From contig NZ_FRAQ01000001.1 of NCBI RefSeq assembly GCF_900142385.1, forward strand, positions 682,001-746,000: a stretch of DNA of 64,000 nucleotides. Direction: 5' to 3'. This document shows, piece after piece, positions 15,858 to 23,871 of this stretch. Each line of letters starts with the position of its first letter. Position 1 is the first letter of the stretch. A model generated the notes under the pieces. That model was given only the letters and a program-made list of their open reading frames with translations. It was not told the origin of the DNA and did not search any database. This DNA comes from Marinobacter antarcticus (GTDB lineage: Bacteria; Pseudomonadota; Gammaproteobacteria; Pseudomonadales; Oleiphilaceae). A program made the position numbers and the translations under genes.

Positions 15858-17167
15858 TGGCAGCCTCACAGTCGGAACAGCGCATGATGCACATCAACCT
15901 GTTCCTGATGGGCTGCGGCCACCACCGGGCTGCCTGGCGCCATCCGCAATCGGCTGTGGAGCAGTTGGGCGATATCCGCTATTACGAGCGTCTGGCGCAA
16001 ACCGCCGAACGCGGCAAGCTGGACGCAGTGTTCTTTGCCGATAGCAACTCGGCGGGTAATGTCTCCGACGGCAGCTGGTGGTATCTGGAGCCACTTACGG
16101 CCATAGCGGCCATGAGCAGAGCTACAGAAAACATCGGCTTCATCAGCACCGTTTCCAGCACGTTTTACACACCGTTCCACGCCGCCCGTCTGGTGGCCTC
16201 ACTGGATCACATTTCCGGCGGGCGTATTGGCTGGAATGTGGTCACCTCGATGTTCGATGTGGAAGCACGCAACCACGGTTATGAAGCCATGCCGGGCCAT
16301 GCCGAGCGCTATCGTCGCGCTGACGAATTTGTGCAGGCGGTGCTGGGATTGTGGGATTCCTGGGCCGATGACGCCCTGATGTTTGATCGCCAGGGCCACT
16401 ATGCCGACCCGGCCAAAGTGCGGCCCATTAACCACAAGGGAGAGTTTTTTCGGGTGGATGGCCCGTTGAACGTTCCCCGGCCGGTGCAAGGGCATCCGGT
16501 GCTGTTTCAGGCAGGAGCCTCGGAGCAGGGCCGGGAGCTGGCGGCCAGATGCGCAGAGGCAATCTACGCTGTGGCTTACGACTTGCCGGCGGCTCAAAGC
16601 TACTACCGCGATATCAAGCGGCGGGTCAAAGCGGCCGGGCGTGATGTTACGGTGCCGATCATGCCTGGTTTGGTCACCTACGTGGCACCAACCGAAGCGG
16701 AGGCGTTGGCGAAGCAGCGTGAGCTGGACGAGTTGTTGCCCTCCGAAGCATCTTTGCGCCAGCTGGCCATGTTCATTGATCAGGACTGTTCTGGCTGGGA
16801 TCTCGATGCGCCGGTGCCGCCCCTGCCGCCGCTGGAAGAGTTTAGCGGGCCGCAAGGGCGTTACAGCACCATATTGCGCATTATTGAAACCGAGCAACCC
16901 AGCCTGCGCCAGTTGCTGGGCCGGCTTGCAGCGGGTGGTGGCCACTGCAGCATAGTGGGTACACCGGGGCAGGTTGCCGACAAAATGGAGCACTGGTTTA
17001 ACAACGACGGCGCCGACGGTTTCAATCTGATGCCGCCGTCTTTGCCCTCCGGTATTGAGGACTTTGTCGAGCAGGTGGTGCCGGAATTGCAGCGTCGCGG
17101 GGTGTTTCGTACCGAATACCAGGGCCATACCCTGCGAAGCCATCTTGGATTGGCGCGGCCTGAGTGA
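15857..17167 (+). CDS. NtaA/SnaA/DszA-type flavin-dependent monooxygenase, TPP-controlled operon
   Basis: This 436-residue luciferase-fold protein contains LDAVFFADSNSAG, LEPLTAIAAMSRATENIGFISTVSST, HISGGRIGWNVVTS and HPVLFQAGASEQGRELAARCAEAIY. Together these are hallmarks of the NtaA/SnaA/DszA FMNH2-dependent monooxygenase family. Such enzymes oxidise small heterocyclic, sulfur or amine substrates using FMNH2 from a separate reductase, which is not encoded nearby. The start overlaps the SDR stop (TGATG), so the two are translationally coupled under the same TPP riboswitch. A thiamin-related thiazole or pyrimidine substrate is likely, but this is inference. Confidence 0.9.
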   Translation: MAASQSEQRMMHINLFLMGCGHHRAAWRHPQSAVEQLGDIRYYERLAQTAERGKLDAVFFADSNSAGNVSDGSWWYLEPLTAIAAMSRATENIGFISTVSSTFYTPFHAARLVASLDHISGGRIGWNVVTSMFDVEARNHGYEAMPGHAERYRRADEFVQAVLGLWDSWADDALMFDRQGHYADPAKVRPINHKGEFFRVDGPLNVPRPVQGHPVLFQAGASEQGRELAARCAEAIYAVAYDLPAAQSYYRDIKRRVKAAGRDVTVPIMPGLVTYVAPTEAEALAKQRELDELLPSEASLRQLAMFIDQDCSGWDLDAPVPPLPPLEEFSGPQGRYSTILRIIETEQPSLRQLLGRLAAGGGHCSIVGTPGQVADKMEHWFNNDGADGFNLMPPSLPSGIEDFVEQVVPELQRRGVFRTEYQGHTLRSHLGLARPE

Positions 17168-17310
17168 GCACCGGTGTAGTTGACACCTTCAGGTTGCTGT
17201 ACTTGACTACCTAAAGCATTGCTGCGGTTTACGTTTCCTCCGCGGCCTCTGGTTGCTCCAGCGGCAACGGAACGTCTGCGTTAGGCAACTCACGATGAAA
17301 GGAGATAACC

Positions 17311-18081
17311 GTGAAAAGAGTAGAGGGTAAGGTAGCTGTAGTAACAGGCGGCGTATTAGGCATAGGCCGGGCAACTTCTCTGCTATTGGCACAAGAGGGA
17401 GCAAAGGTTGCCGTCGTGGATATCAAGGATGAAGAAGGCCAGGACGTTGTAGACGAGATTGCAGCTTTTGGCGGAACAGCAAAATTCTGGCACCTGGATA
17501 CCACAGCGGAGGATGAGGTCAAAAGCGTTTTCGCTGATATTGTTCGTGAATTTGGCAAGATTGATGTTCTCGTTAACAACGCAGGCATCTCCGGGGTGGA
17601 TAAACCTACCCATGAAATAACCGAAGAGGAATGGGACAAAGTTATAAGCGTTAACGTTAAAGGTGTTTTCCTCTGTGCCAAGCATGCGATCCCATACATG
17701 CAGAAGGCTGGTGGTGGAAGTATTATTAACATGTCGTCTATTTATGGCCTTATAGGCGCTGGGGATATCCCTCCGTATCATGCGTCTAAAGGTGCCGTTC
17801 GGCTGATGAGCAAAAACGATGCTCTGCATTATGCAAAAGACCATATCAGGGTTAATTCAGTGCACCCCGGCTTTATCTGGACACCCTTGGTAGAAGATCT
17901 GGCAAAAAGATCATCTGAGGGAGTTAAGGCATTCAGGGAGCATCTCGACAGTCTTCACCCGATTGGGCATATCGGGGAGCCAGATGATATCGCCTATGGT
18001 GTTCTGTACCTTGCTTCAGACGAATCTAAATTTGTTACCGGCAGTGAGTTGGTTATAGATGGAGGTTACACCGCTAAATAA
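17311..18081 (+). CDS. Short-chain dehydrogenase/reductase (glucose/cyclopentanol dehydrogenase type)
   Basis: This 256-residue classical SDR has VVTGGVLGIGRA (TGxxxGxG), the acidic residue VVDIKD that favours NAD, NNAGISG, the catalytic Ser in IINMSSIYG and catalytic YHASK. It ends with the family tail GSELVIDGGYTAK. It starts with GTG, and AAGGAG lies 7 bases upstream. The codon use is somewhat more AT-rich than the riboswitch operon before it. It is a separate gene: a 143-bp gap without a riboswitch precedes it. Substrate is unknown (secondary alcohol or ketone by family). Confidence 0.9.
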   Translation: MKRVEGKVAVVTGGVLGIGRATSLLLAQEGAKVAVVDIKDEEGQDVVDEIAAFGGTAKFWHLDTTAEDEVKSVFADIVREFGKIDVLVNNAGISGVDKPTHEITEEEWDKVISVNVKGVFLCAKHAIPYMQKAGGGSIINMSSIYGLIGAGDIPPYHASKGAVRLMSKNDALHYAKDHIRVNSVHPGFIWTPLVEDLAKRSSEGVKAFREHLDSLHPIGHIGEPDDIAYGVLYLASDESKFVTGSELVIDGGYTAK

Positions 18082-18242
18082 CGTTGAGCGCCCATGCTAT
18101 ACCTGACAACACGAATCACCTGACGCCCTCAGCGCAGGTGGTTTCTGATTACGCACATTGACCTTTTGATTTGTAAATGCAACTACAAAGTTGGCAGGAA
18201 CTGTGGCAGGCTCATTGTCCGTTTTTGAGCAGGCAGTGATGT

Positions 18243-19163
18243 ATGCCCGGATCTTCCAGTAAAAATAAATCGCCGCTGTGGCATGTGCGTTTTTGGCCCT
18301 CATGGGCGCTGGTATTCGCGTTATATCTGCTGTCATTTTTGCCTATGTCTTCCAAGCAGAAGCTGGGAAGGCGGCTGGGTTGTTTCCTGAGTAGCAAACT
18401 CAAATCCCGTGCTCGGGTTGCTGACCGCAACCTGGACATCTGCTTTCCCGATCTGGACAAGGAAGCCCGAAAACAGCTGGTGCAGGATAACTTCATTGCA
18501 TGCAGCCGCGGCTTTCTGGAGAGTACCCATGCCTGGTGGCGCGATACGTCGCCCTATTGCGAAGCTGCCGATGTGCAGGGGCTGGAGTATCTCAGGGAAG
18601 CGCAAAGCAAGGGTAAAGGCGTGCTGTTGATTGGCGGTCATTACAGCATTTTTGATTTCGCGTTACCGCTGGTTGCCTGTCACCTGAAAAATCCCGGGTA
18701 CGTCTACCGACCCAACAATAACCCGGTTATTGATCGTATGATCGAAAAAGGCCGTCGTCGCCATTTTGGTATCCGGCCGTTCACCAAGCGTGAATTGCGG
18801 CCAATGGTGTCTTTTTTGAAAAAGGGCGGTGAAATCTGGTTTGCCTGCGATCAGGATTTTGGCGGAAAAACTGAACTGTTCGTGCCATTTTTTGGTGTCG
18901 AAACCGGGTGTATTACTTCCCCAAGCTACATCGCCAAGGTATCTGGCGCCTCGGTGATTTGCGTCAGCCACCTCCGGATGCCCGATGGCGGCTATCGTGT
19001 GGTGTTCTCGCCGATACAGGCCGATTTCGGAGTCGACAAGCATAAGGATACCGAGGTCTGGAACCGGTACATTGAGGACACCATTCGTGAACAGCCTGAT
19101 CAGTATTTATGGCTGCACAAGCGCTTCAAAACCCGCCCCGAAGGGGTAGGTAAAGTCTATTGA
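18243..19163 (+). CDS. LpxL/HtrB-type lipid A acyltransferase
   Basis: This 306-residue protein has one N-terminal membrane helix (about 15-35). The catalytic HX4D motif is in LLIGGHYSIFDFAL, followed by VYRPNNNPVID and GGEIWFACDQDFGGKTELFVPFFG, the acceptor-binding blocks of the LpxL/LpxM family. It transfers a secondary acyl chain to the lipid A precursor at the inner membrane. The 18082-18242 gap before it holds nothing clear. Which acyl chain (laurate or another) cannot be told from sequence. Confidence 0.9.
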   Translation: MPGSSSKNKSPLWHVRFWPSWALVFALYLLSFLPMSSKQKLGRRLGCFLSSKLKSRARVADRNLDICFPDLDKEARKQLVQDNFIACSRGFLESTHAWWRDTSPYCEAADVQGLEYLREAQSKGKGVLLIGGHYSIFDFALPLVACHLKNPGYVYRPNNNPVIDRMIEKGRRRHFGIRPFTKRELRPMVSFLKKGGEIWFACDQDFGGKTELFVPFFGVETGCITSPSYIAKVSGASVICVSHLRMPDGGYRVVFSPIQADFGVDKHKDTEVWNRYIEDTIREQPDQYLWLHKRFKTRPEGVGKVY

Positions 19164-19167
19164 AAGG

Positions 19168-20556
19168 CTAGTCGAACGCCGAGCTGATGACATCGCGATA
19201 ATTCCGGATGCGCTGCACATAGTGCACCGGCTCATAGCCACGTGCGTAGCCATAGCGGGTACTCGGGTAATAGCGTTTGTCGGCTTTTAGCGGCAGCACC
19301 TCTTTCATATCGTCCCAGGAATCCGGGTTTTTGCCCAACTCCCGTGCCAGCTGGCGGGCGTCCAGAAGGTGGCCGCGGCCAATGTTGTAGCTGGCCAGTG
19401 CCAGGAAGGTGCGATCCGGCTCTGGAATGGTATCCGGCAGCCGGCGATGGCGATCTGCCAGGTAGCGGGCGCCCCCATCAATGGCGGCTGTGGGGTCGAG
19501 GCGATCCATCACGCCGAGGGATTCTGCCGTACGCCGTGTCAGCATCATGATGCCGCGAACCCCGGTGGGCGACACGGCGGATGGGTCCCAGTGGGATTCC
19601 TGATAGGCCAATGCGGCCAGCAGATCAGCTGGCATGCCAGTGGCGATTTCGGCCTCGGAGAACCGGGTAATAAAACCCGGAAGGCGTTCGTCAATGCGGC
19701 GATTGAGCGCCCGGAGGTCGACGAAATCGAACTCGCCAATGTAGGCGTAATAACGGCTTTCGACGTAACCCATGGCTGCGTCGCCCTCTGTGCTGTTCAT
19801 CCATTCATGCGCCGTTCCCGCCAGCTCCTCGGAGCCTGCCGGCAGATACCAGCCGAGGTTGTTGCCCTGGGTCAGGTTCATGGCCACTTCCAGATGGGGG
19901 AAGTGACGGCGCATTACCTGAACAATATTGGAATCGGCCACAGTGCAGTCAATATCCTGCCTGGCCACGTCGGAAAGCAGTACTTCTGTCGTTTTACTTT
20001 CGTCTTCGATAAAGGTGATGCCTTCGTGCTCGTCGGCAAGCTTATTCAGCGTTTCCACGTAGCTGGAGCCGGCTGTTACCGCAATGCTGATGTTTGGCAT
20101 ATTTTCGGGTTTGCGGGGCATCGGGCGCATTGCCCGGTGGCACACCAACTGCTCGACAATTTCTGTGTGGGCGGGGCCACGGGTGAACTTTTCGCTTCGT
20201 GATGGCAGGTGTGTCAGCCCTGCGGCGGCCATGTGGGTGTTGCCGGATTGCAGCGCCTGCAGAACGGCAGCGGTTGAATCGTACATGGTCCAGTTAACTG
20301 TCCAGCCCTTGCTGTCGGCAAACTGTGATATCAAGCTGTATTCCGGTCCGACCGGGTTTTCATGGCGGTCAAGATAGTAAGTGGTGGAGCCGTTGCGTGT
20401 AGCCACCTCCAGGACACCAGTCTCTTCCGGGGGAGCTAGCTGTTCTGATGGTTTGGCACTGGCGGCAGAACCAGCGTTGCCCTGGCCGCAGCCAGTCGTA
20501 ATAATGAAGGTAAGCGGAAGAAGCACTCCCCCCAACACTCGCAGCTTGTGAACCAT
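19168..20556 (-). CDS. mltF: Membrane-bound lytic transglycosylase F
   Basis: This 462-residue lipoprotein (lipobox region FIITTGCGQ) has an N-terminal solute-binding-type domain (TGVLEVATRNGSTTYYLDR..., YSLISQFADSKGW). A C-terminal SLT domain has the catalytic Glu in LAALAYQESHWDPSAVSPTGVRG and later LALASYNIGRGHLLDARQLA. It cleaves the MurNAc-GlcNAc bond of peptidoglycan with 1,6-anhydro product formation, in the periplasm. The architecture and length fit MltF. It converges on the LpxL-type gene with a 4-bp gap. Confidence 0.93.
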   Translation of the reverse strand: MVHKLRVLGGVLLPLTFIITTGCGQGNAGSAASAKPSEQLAPPEETGVLEVATRNGSTTYYLDRHENPVGPEYSLISQFADSKGWTVNWTMYDSTAAVLQALQSGNTHMAAAGLTHLPSRSEKFTRGPAHTEIVEQLVCHRAMRPMPRKPENMPNISIAVTAGSSYVETLNKLADEHEGITFIEDESKTTEVLLSDVARQDIDCTVADSNIVQVMRRHFPHLEVAMNLTQGNNLGWYLPAGSEELAGTAHEWMNSTEGDAAMGYVESRYYAYIGEFDFVDLRALNRRIDERLPGFITRFSEAEIATGMPADLLAALAYQESHWDPSAVSPTGVRGIMMLTRRTAESLGVMDRLDPTAAIDGGARYLADRHRRLPDTIPEPDRTFLALASYNIGRGHLLDARQLARELGKNPDSWDDMKEVLPLKADKRYYPSTRYGYARGYEPVHYVQRIRNYRDVISSAFD

Positions 20557-20645
20557 AGAAGACCTCAGCGTTTGATTTCCCTATTTTTACGTACCTCCCG
20601 GAACAACATATCACATTGATTTCAAACAGCGTACGCAGTGGAGAG

Positions 20646-20939
20646 GTGGTTAAATTCATCAAAAAACGATCGTCTTATGCGATTGGCTATCTTCGCTTGC
20701 AGCTCGGGAAGCTGGGCAGCGTTGATATCACCTTTTTAGAAGGCGAGGACCCCCGCGAGTGGAGTCTGGCGAAGGAGACTGGTGGTCTGTTTTTTGAGAC
20801 CTTGCCCGACGTGTTAAACAGCAAACCCCTTGCAGTCTTGATGGAGGGACGATTTGTGATGGCTCGTACTGACATTACTTGCCTAATAACTCGCCCACAG
20901 GCCGCAGATTTACCACATGGTCACACAGCGATTTTATGA
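20646..20939 (+). CDS. Hypothetical protein, convergent overlap with exporter gene
   Basis: From a GTG preceded by GTGGAGAG, an open frame of 97 residues reads VVKFIKKRSSYAIGYLRLQLG, then ITFLEGEDPREWSLAKETGG and so on. Third-base GC is high and the composition looks coding, but no family is recognised. Its last 65 bases overlap the convergent exporter gene antisense. The 20557-20874 gap holds nothing else. Treat as tentative. Confidence 0.35.
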   Translation: MVKFIKKRSSYAIGYLRLQLGKLGSVDITFLEGEDPREWSLAKETGGLFFETLPDVLNSKPLAVLMEGRFVMARTDITCLITRPQAADLPHGHTAIL

Positions 20940-22050
20940 TCATCAGGATCGGTGTCGCGATGATCAACCCGACCGGGCCCCAAAGCCAGCCCCAGAACAG
21001 AAGCCCGACAAAAATCGCCACGGCATTGAGGCTTGAAACCTGGCTGGTTAACCAGGGTGTCAGCAGATATCCCTGAATGCTGGTGACCACCAGTGACGTA
21101 CCGGCCACAATGATTGTCATATTCAATTCACCAAACTGGATGAACGCCGCAACGCCGGTGCCAACAAGCACCAGAAACGGCCCCAGATAAGGAATGGCAC
21201 TGGCGACACCTGCGACCACGCCCCACAGCATGGCCTGCTCCACGCCCAGGGCGAGGAACGCCAGCCAGGTCAGCACGCCTACAAACAGAGCGCCGACTAG
21301 CATCACGAACAGAAAGCGCCGAACCTGATGGTGGAATTCGTTCATGATTCTGGCGGCTTTGCGCATTCGCCCGAACGAGGGGCCGGAGATTTTCACAACT
21401 TTGCGTTTATAAAGCGACCCGGCTGCCAGTATGAAATACACCAGTAACAGCACCGAGAAAAACTGAGACACAAGCACGATTGCGGCAGGCGAGCCCTTTA
21501 ACACGTATTCCTGAACGTCCATCGGTTTATCCACCACCCGAACAGGCGTTACGCCTTCGTGCGCCGGATGCCTGCTACTTTCGCTCTGCGCGGCAGACTC
21601 CTCGATTTTCTTTGCCGCCGCCTGGGCCTTTTCCATGAGGCCCTCTTCTTTATCGGGAGATCTGGCCTCTTTGCGCTGGAACTCGCTGATAGCCAGAGGA
21701 ACTTTGTCCAGCATGGCCATAGCTTCGCGTTGCAGAGGAATGCTTGCAGCAGCGATAGCGCCGAGCATCAGGACCATTACGATAGCCGCGCTCAGTGGCC
21801 GGGGAATTCGGAGGCGATCAAGTGTCGATACCAGCGGGTCCAGTGCATAACTGATCATCACTGCAACCACCAAAGGAAGCAGAACGGCTTGTGCCCAGTC
21901 AATAAAAAAGAGGGTGGCGATGCTCGTGAGAGTAATCAGCGCCATGCTGCGGATGTTTACGGCTTCAAGCAGCGCAGGTCTGGGCGCATCGCTGGTGTCG
22001 GCATCGGTATTGCTGAGCTCGTTTTGCTTGTTGCTTTCCATGTCTGCCAC
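20875..22050 (-). CDS. AI-2E (PerM/TqsA) family exporter
   Basis: This 391-residue protein has about eight membrane helices: two pairs at the N-terminus (MALITLTSIATLFFIDWAQ...; LSAAIVMVLMLG) and a C-terminal bundle. GVVAGVASAIPYLGPFLVLVGT and FWGWLWGPVGLIIATPILMIIK match the AI-2E transporter family. The first codon is GTG at 22050; an in-frame ATG at 22041 is a possible alternative, and neither has a strong ribosome-binding site. The N-terminal charged extension is unusual in composition. Substrate is unknown, and some family members are sodium/proton antiporters. Confidence 0.88.
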   Translation of the reverse strand: MADMESNKQNELSNTDADTSDAPRPALLEAVNIRSMALITLTSIATLFFIDWAQAVLLPLVVAVMISYALDPLVSTLDRLRIPRPLSAAIVMVLMLGAIAAASIPLQREAMAMLDKVPLAISEFQRKEARSPDKEEGLMEKAQAAAKKIEESAAQSESSRHPAHEGVTPVRVVDKPMDVQEYVLKGSPAAIVLVSQFFSVLLLVYFILAAGSLYKRKVVKISGPSFGRMRKAARIMNEFHHQVRRFLFVMLVGALFVGVLTWLAFLALGVEQAMLWGVVAGVASAIPYLGPFLVLVGTGVAAFIQFGELNMTIIVAGTSLVVTSIQGYLLTPWLTSQVSSLNAVAIFVGLLFWGWLWGPVGLIIATPILMIIKSLCDHVVNLRPVGELLGK

Positions 22051-22279
22051 TGTTCTTTGCCGGTTTTATATTCTGTTTATTGTAGATGGCAGTGGCGGCG
22101 TGCGAACAAAAACAACAGATCTGTAATGAGGCAGCAATTCAGTGAGGTTAAGAAATGATGCTCAGCCACTGCTTTTTTGTTTTGCGTCACAACAATGCCC
22201 CCTCCTATACTCCCTCAATACTGCGGCGTGTCCTTTGCCCAGTCGTGGTCTCACACCTACCAACAAAAAGGAAAACAAG

Positions 22280-23290
22280 ATGCTGAAATCCCGCTCATTG
22301 ATCGCTGTTGCTGCGGCTACACTGCTGCTTAGTTCTGTGGCGCACGCGCAATACAAAGATGAATACACGGTTTCTACCGTACTGCCGTCGGCGTTTCCCT
22401 GGGGGCAAGCTGCGGATAAGTGGGTTGAACTGGTGAAAGAGCGCTCTGAAGGGCGTATTAACATGAAGATTTACAGCAATTCCCAGCTGGTTTCCGGGGA
22501 TCAGACCAAAGAATTTTCTGCCATGCGCTCAGGGCTGATCGATATGGCCGTGGGTTCTACCATCAACTGGTCTCCCCAGGTTCCGCAACTGAACCTTTTT
22601 TCCCTGCCATTTTTGATGCCGGATAACGCCGCCATTGATGCAATCACCCAGGGTGATGCGGGCAAGGCCGTGTTCGAAGCGATTGAAAAGCGTGGCGTAA
22701 CGCCGCTGGCCTGGGGCGAGAATGGCTTCCGCGAGCTGTCCAACTCCAAGCGTGCAATCAGCGAACCTGCGGATCTGGAAGGCCTGAAAATCCGCGTGGT
22801 AGGCTCGCCTCTGTTCCAGGATACCTTCAGCGAGCTGGGCGCTAACCCAACCCAGATGAGCTGGGCGGATGCCAAGCCGGCACTGACTACCGGTGCGGTC
22901 GATGGCCAGGAAAACCCGTTGTCGGTTTTTGATGTGGCGCGTATTGATCAGGTAGGGCAGGAACACCTCACACTGTGGCATTACATGGCCGACCCGCTTG
23001 TGTTTGCCGTCAGCAACCGTATATGGGGCCAGTTCAATGCTGAAGACCAGGCGCTCCTGAAGCAGGCCGCTGTTGATGCCGGTAAGTGGGAAATCGAAAA
23101 ATCCCGTGCCGAGCTTGCGGACACGCTGCAGGCCATCAAGGATCGCGGTGTAACGGTGACCGAGTTGACTCAGGCGCAGCACGATGCGTTTGTGAAGGCT
23201 ACCCTGCCGGTCTACGAAAAATGGATACCGCGCATTGGCGAAGATCTGGTGAAGCAGGCTCAGTCTGCTGTTGCCAACCGCAAGCAGTAA
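22280..23290 (+). CDS. dctP: TRAP transporter substrate-binding protein (DctP family)
   Basis: This 336-residue protein has a signal peptide (ending VAHAQ). AFPWGQAADKWVELVKERSEGRINMKIYSNSQLV is the hallmark N-lobe, followed by LEGLKIRVVGSPLFQDTFSELGANPTQMSWAD and VDGQENPLSVF. The conserved Arg in KIRV usually binds the carboxylate of the substrate, so an organic acid is likely. The ATG at 22280 has AAAGGA upstream; the longer frame from 22142 lacks support. It heads a dctPQM operon. Confidence 0.95.
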   Translation: MLKSRSLIAVAAATLLLSSVAHAQYKDEYTVSTVLPSAFPWGQAADKWVELVKERSEGRINMKIYSNSQLVSGDQTKEFSAMRSGLIDMAVGSTINWSPQVPQLNLFSLPFLMPDNAAIDAITQGDAGKAVFEAIEKRGVTPLAWGENGFRELSNSKRAISEPADLEGLKIRVVGSPLFQDTFSELGANPTQMSWADAKPALTTGAVDGQENPLSVFDVARIDQVGQEHLTLWHYMADPLVFAVSNRIWGQFNAEDQALLKQAAVDAGKWEIEKSRAELADTLQAIKDRGVTVTELTQAQHDAFVKATLPVYEKWIPRIGEDLVKQAQSAVANRKQ

Positions 23291-23316
23291 AACGTACCTG
23301 TCAGATTGCCTGCTAG

Positions 23317-23344
23317 AGAGCCCGTCGGATCCGGTGGGCTCTTT
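23317..23344 (+). terminator. Hairpin attenuator between dctP and dctQ
   Basis: AGAGCCC pairs with GGGCTCT, followed by a weak T-run (TTTGTGT). It lies inside the operon, so it may be a leaky terminator or an mRNA stabiliser that keeps the binding protein more abundant than the permeases. Confidence 0.5.
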
Positions 23345-23376
23345 GTGTCAGGGTAGCTGTCTGAAATGGAGTATTC

Positions 23377-23871
23377 ATGCCCTCCCGACCCCCGAAGTTC
23401 CGGCCGGAAGCCTGGCTGGCGTCTCTGGCGCTGATTGCAATCTGTGTGATCAGCCTGGGCAACGTGATTGTCCGCTATACCACAGATGCCTCCTTTGCGT
23501 TCACCGAAGAGTTCTCGGTATTTCTTCTGGTTGTGCTCACCTTTGCCGGCGCGGCTGTGGCCGCCCGCAATAACCAGCACATTCGCATCGAGCTGATCGA
23601 GCATTATCTGCCGCCTTCCGCCCTGAAGGGGCTGTTTGTTCTGCAGTGGCTGGTGGGCGTGGCGGTTTTTGGCGTAACTGCCTGGTATGGAAGTACGTTT
23701 GCGATGCAGGAATACAACTGGGAGTCTTTGTCCCCTGGGTTGGGGCTGCCAAGCTGGATCTATGTCATCTGGCTGCCGATGCTGTCGGTTGCGATCATTA
23801 TCCGGATAACTCAAAACCTCGTTGACCGTCTGCGCGGCAAGAAAGATCCGGAGGTCATTCATGAGTCCTGA
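23377..23871 (+). CDS. dctQ: TRAP transporter small permease (DctQ family)
   Basis: This 164-residue protein has four membrane helices (about 13-31, 49-65, 85-103, 125-145). FTEEFSVFLLVVLTFAGAAVAARNNQHIRIELI is the DctQ signature, including the conserved E-E and R-x5-R region. It forms the small membrane subunit with DctM and couples sodium-driven uptake to the DctP binding protein. Its end overlaps the DctM start by 11 bases. Confidence 0.94.
   Translation: MPSRPPKFRPEAWLASLALIAICVISLGNVIVRYTTDASFAFTEEFSVFLLVVLTFAGAAVAARNNQHIRIELIEHYLPPSALKGLFVLQWLVGVAVFGVTAWYGSTFAMQEYNWESLSPGLGLPSWIYVIWLPMLSVAIIIRITQNLVDRLRGKKDPEVIHES

Noticed and set aside
16199-17143. Long minus-strand open frame (314 codons) inside the flavin monooxygenase gene
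   Set aside because: It lies fully antisense to a clear luciferase-fold gene with high GC third bases. No family motif or ribosome-binding site supports it.
18097-18336. 79-codon minus-strand ORF at the start of the LpxL-type gene
   Set aside because: It overlaps the acyltransferase start, lacks a start site and matches no family.
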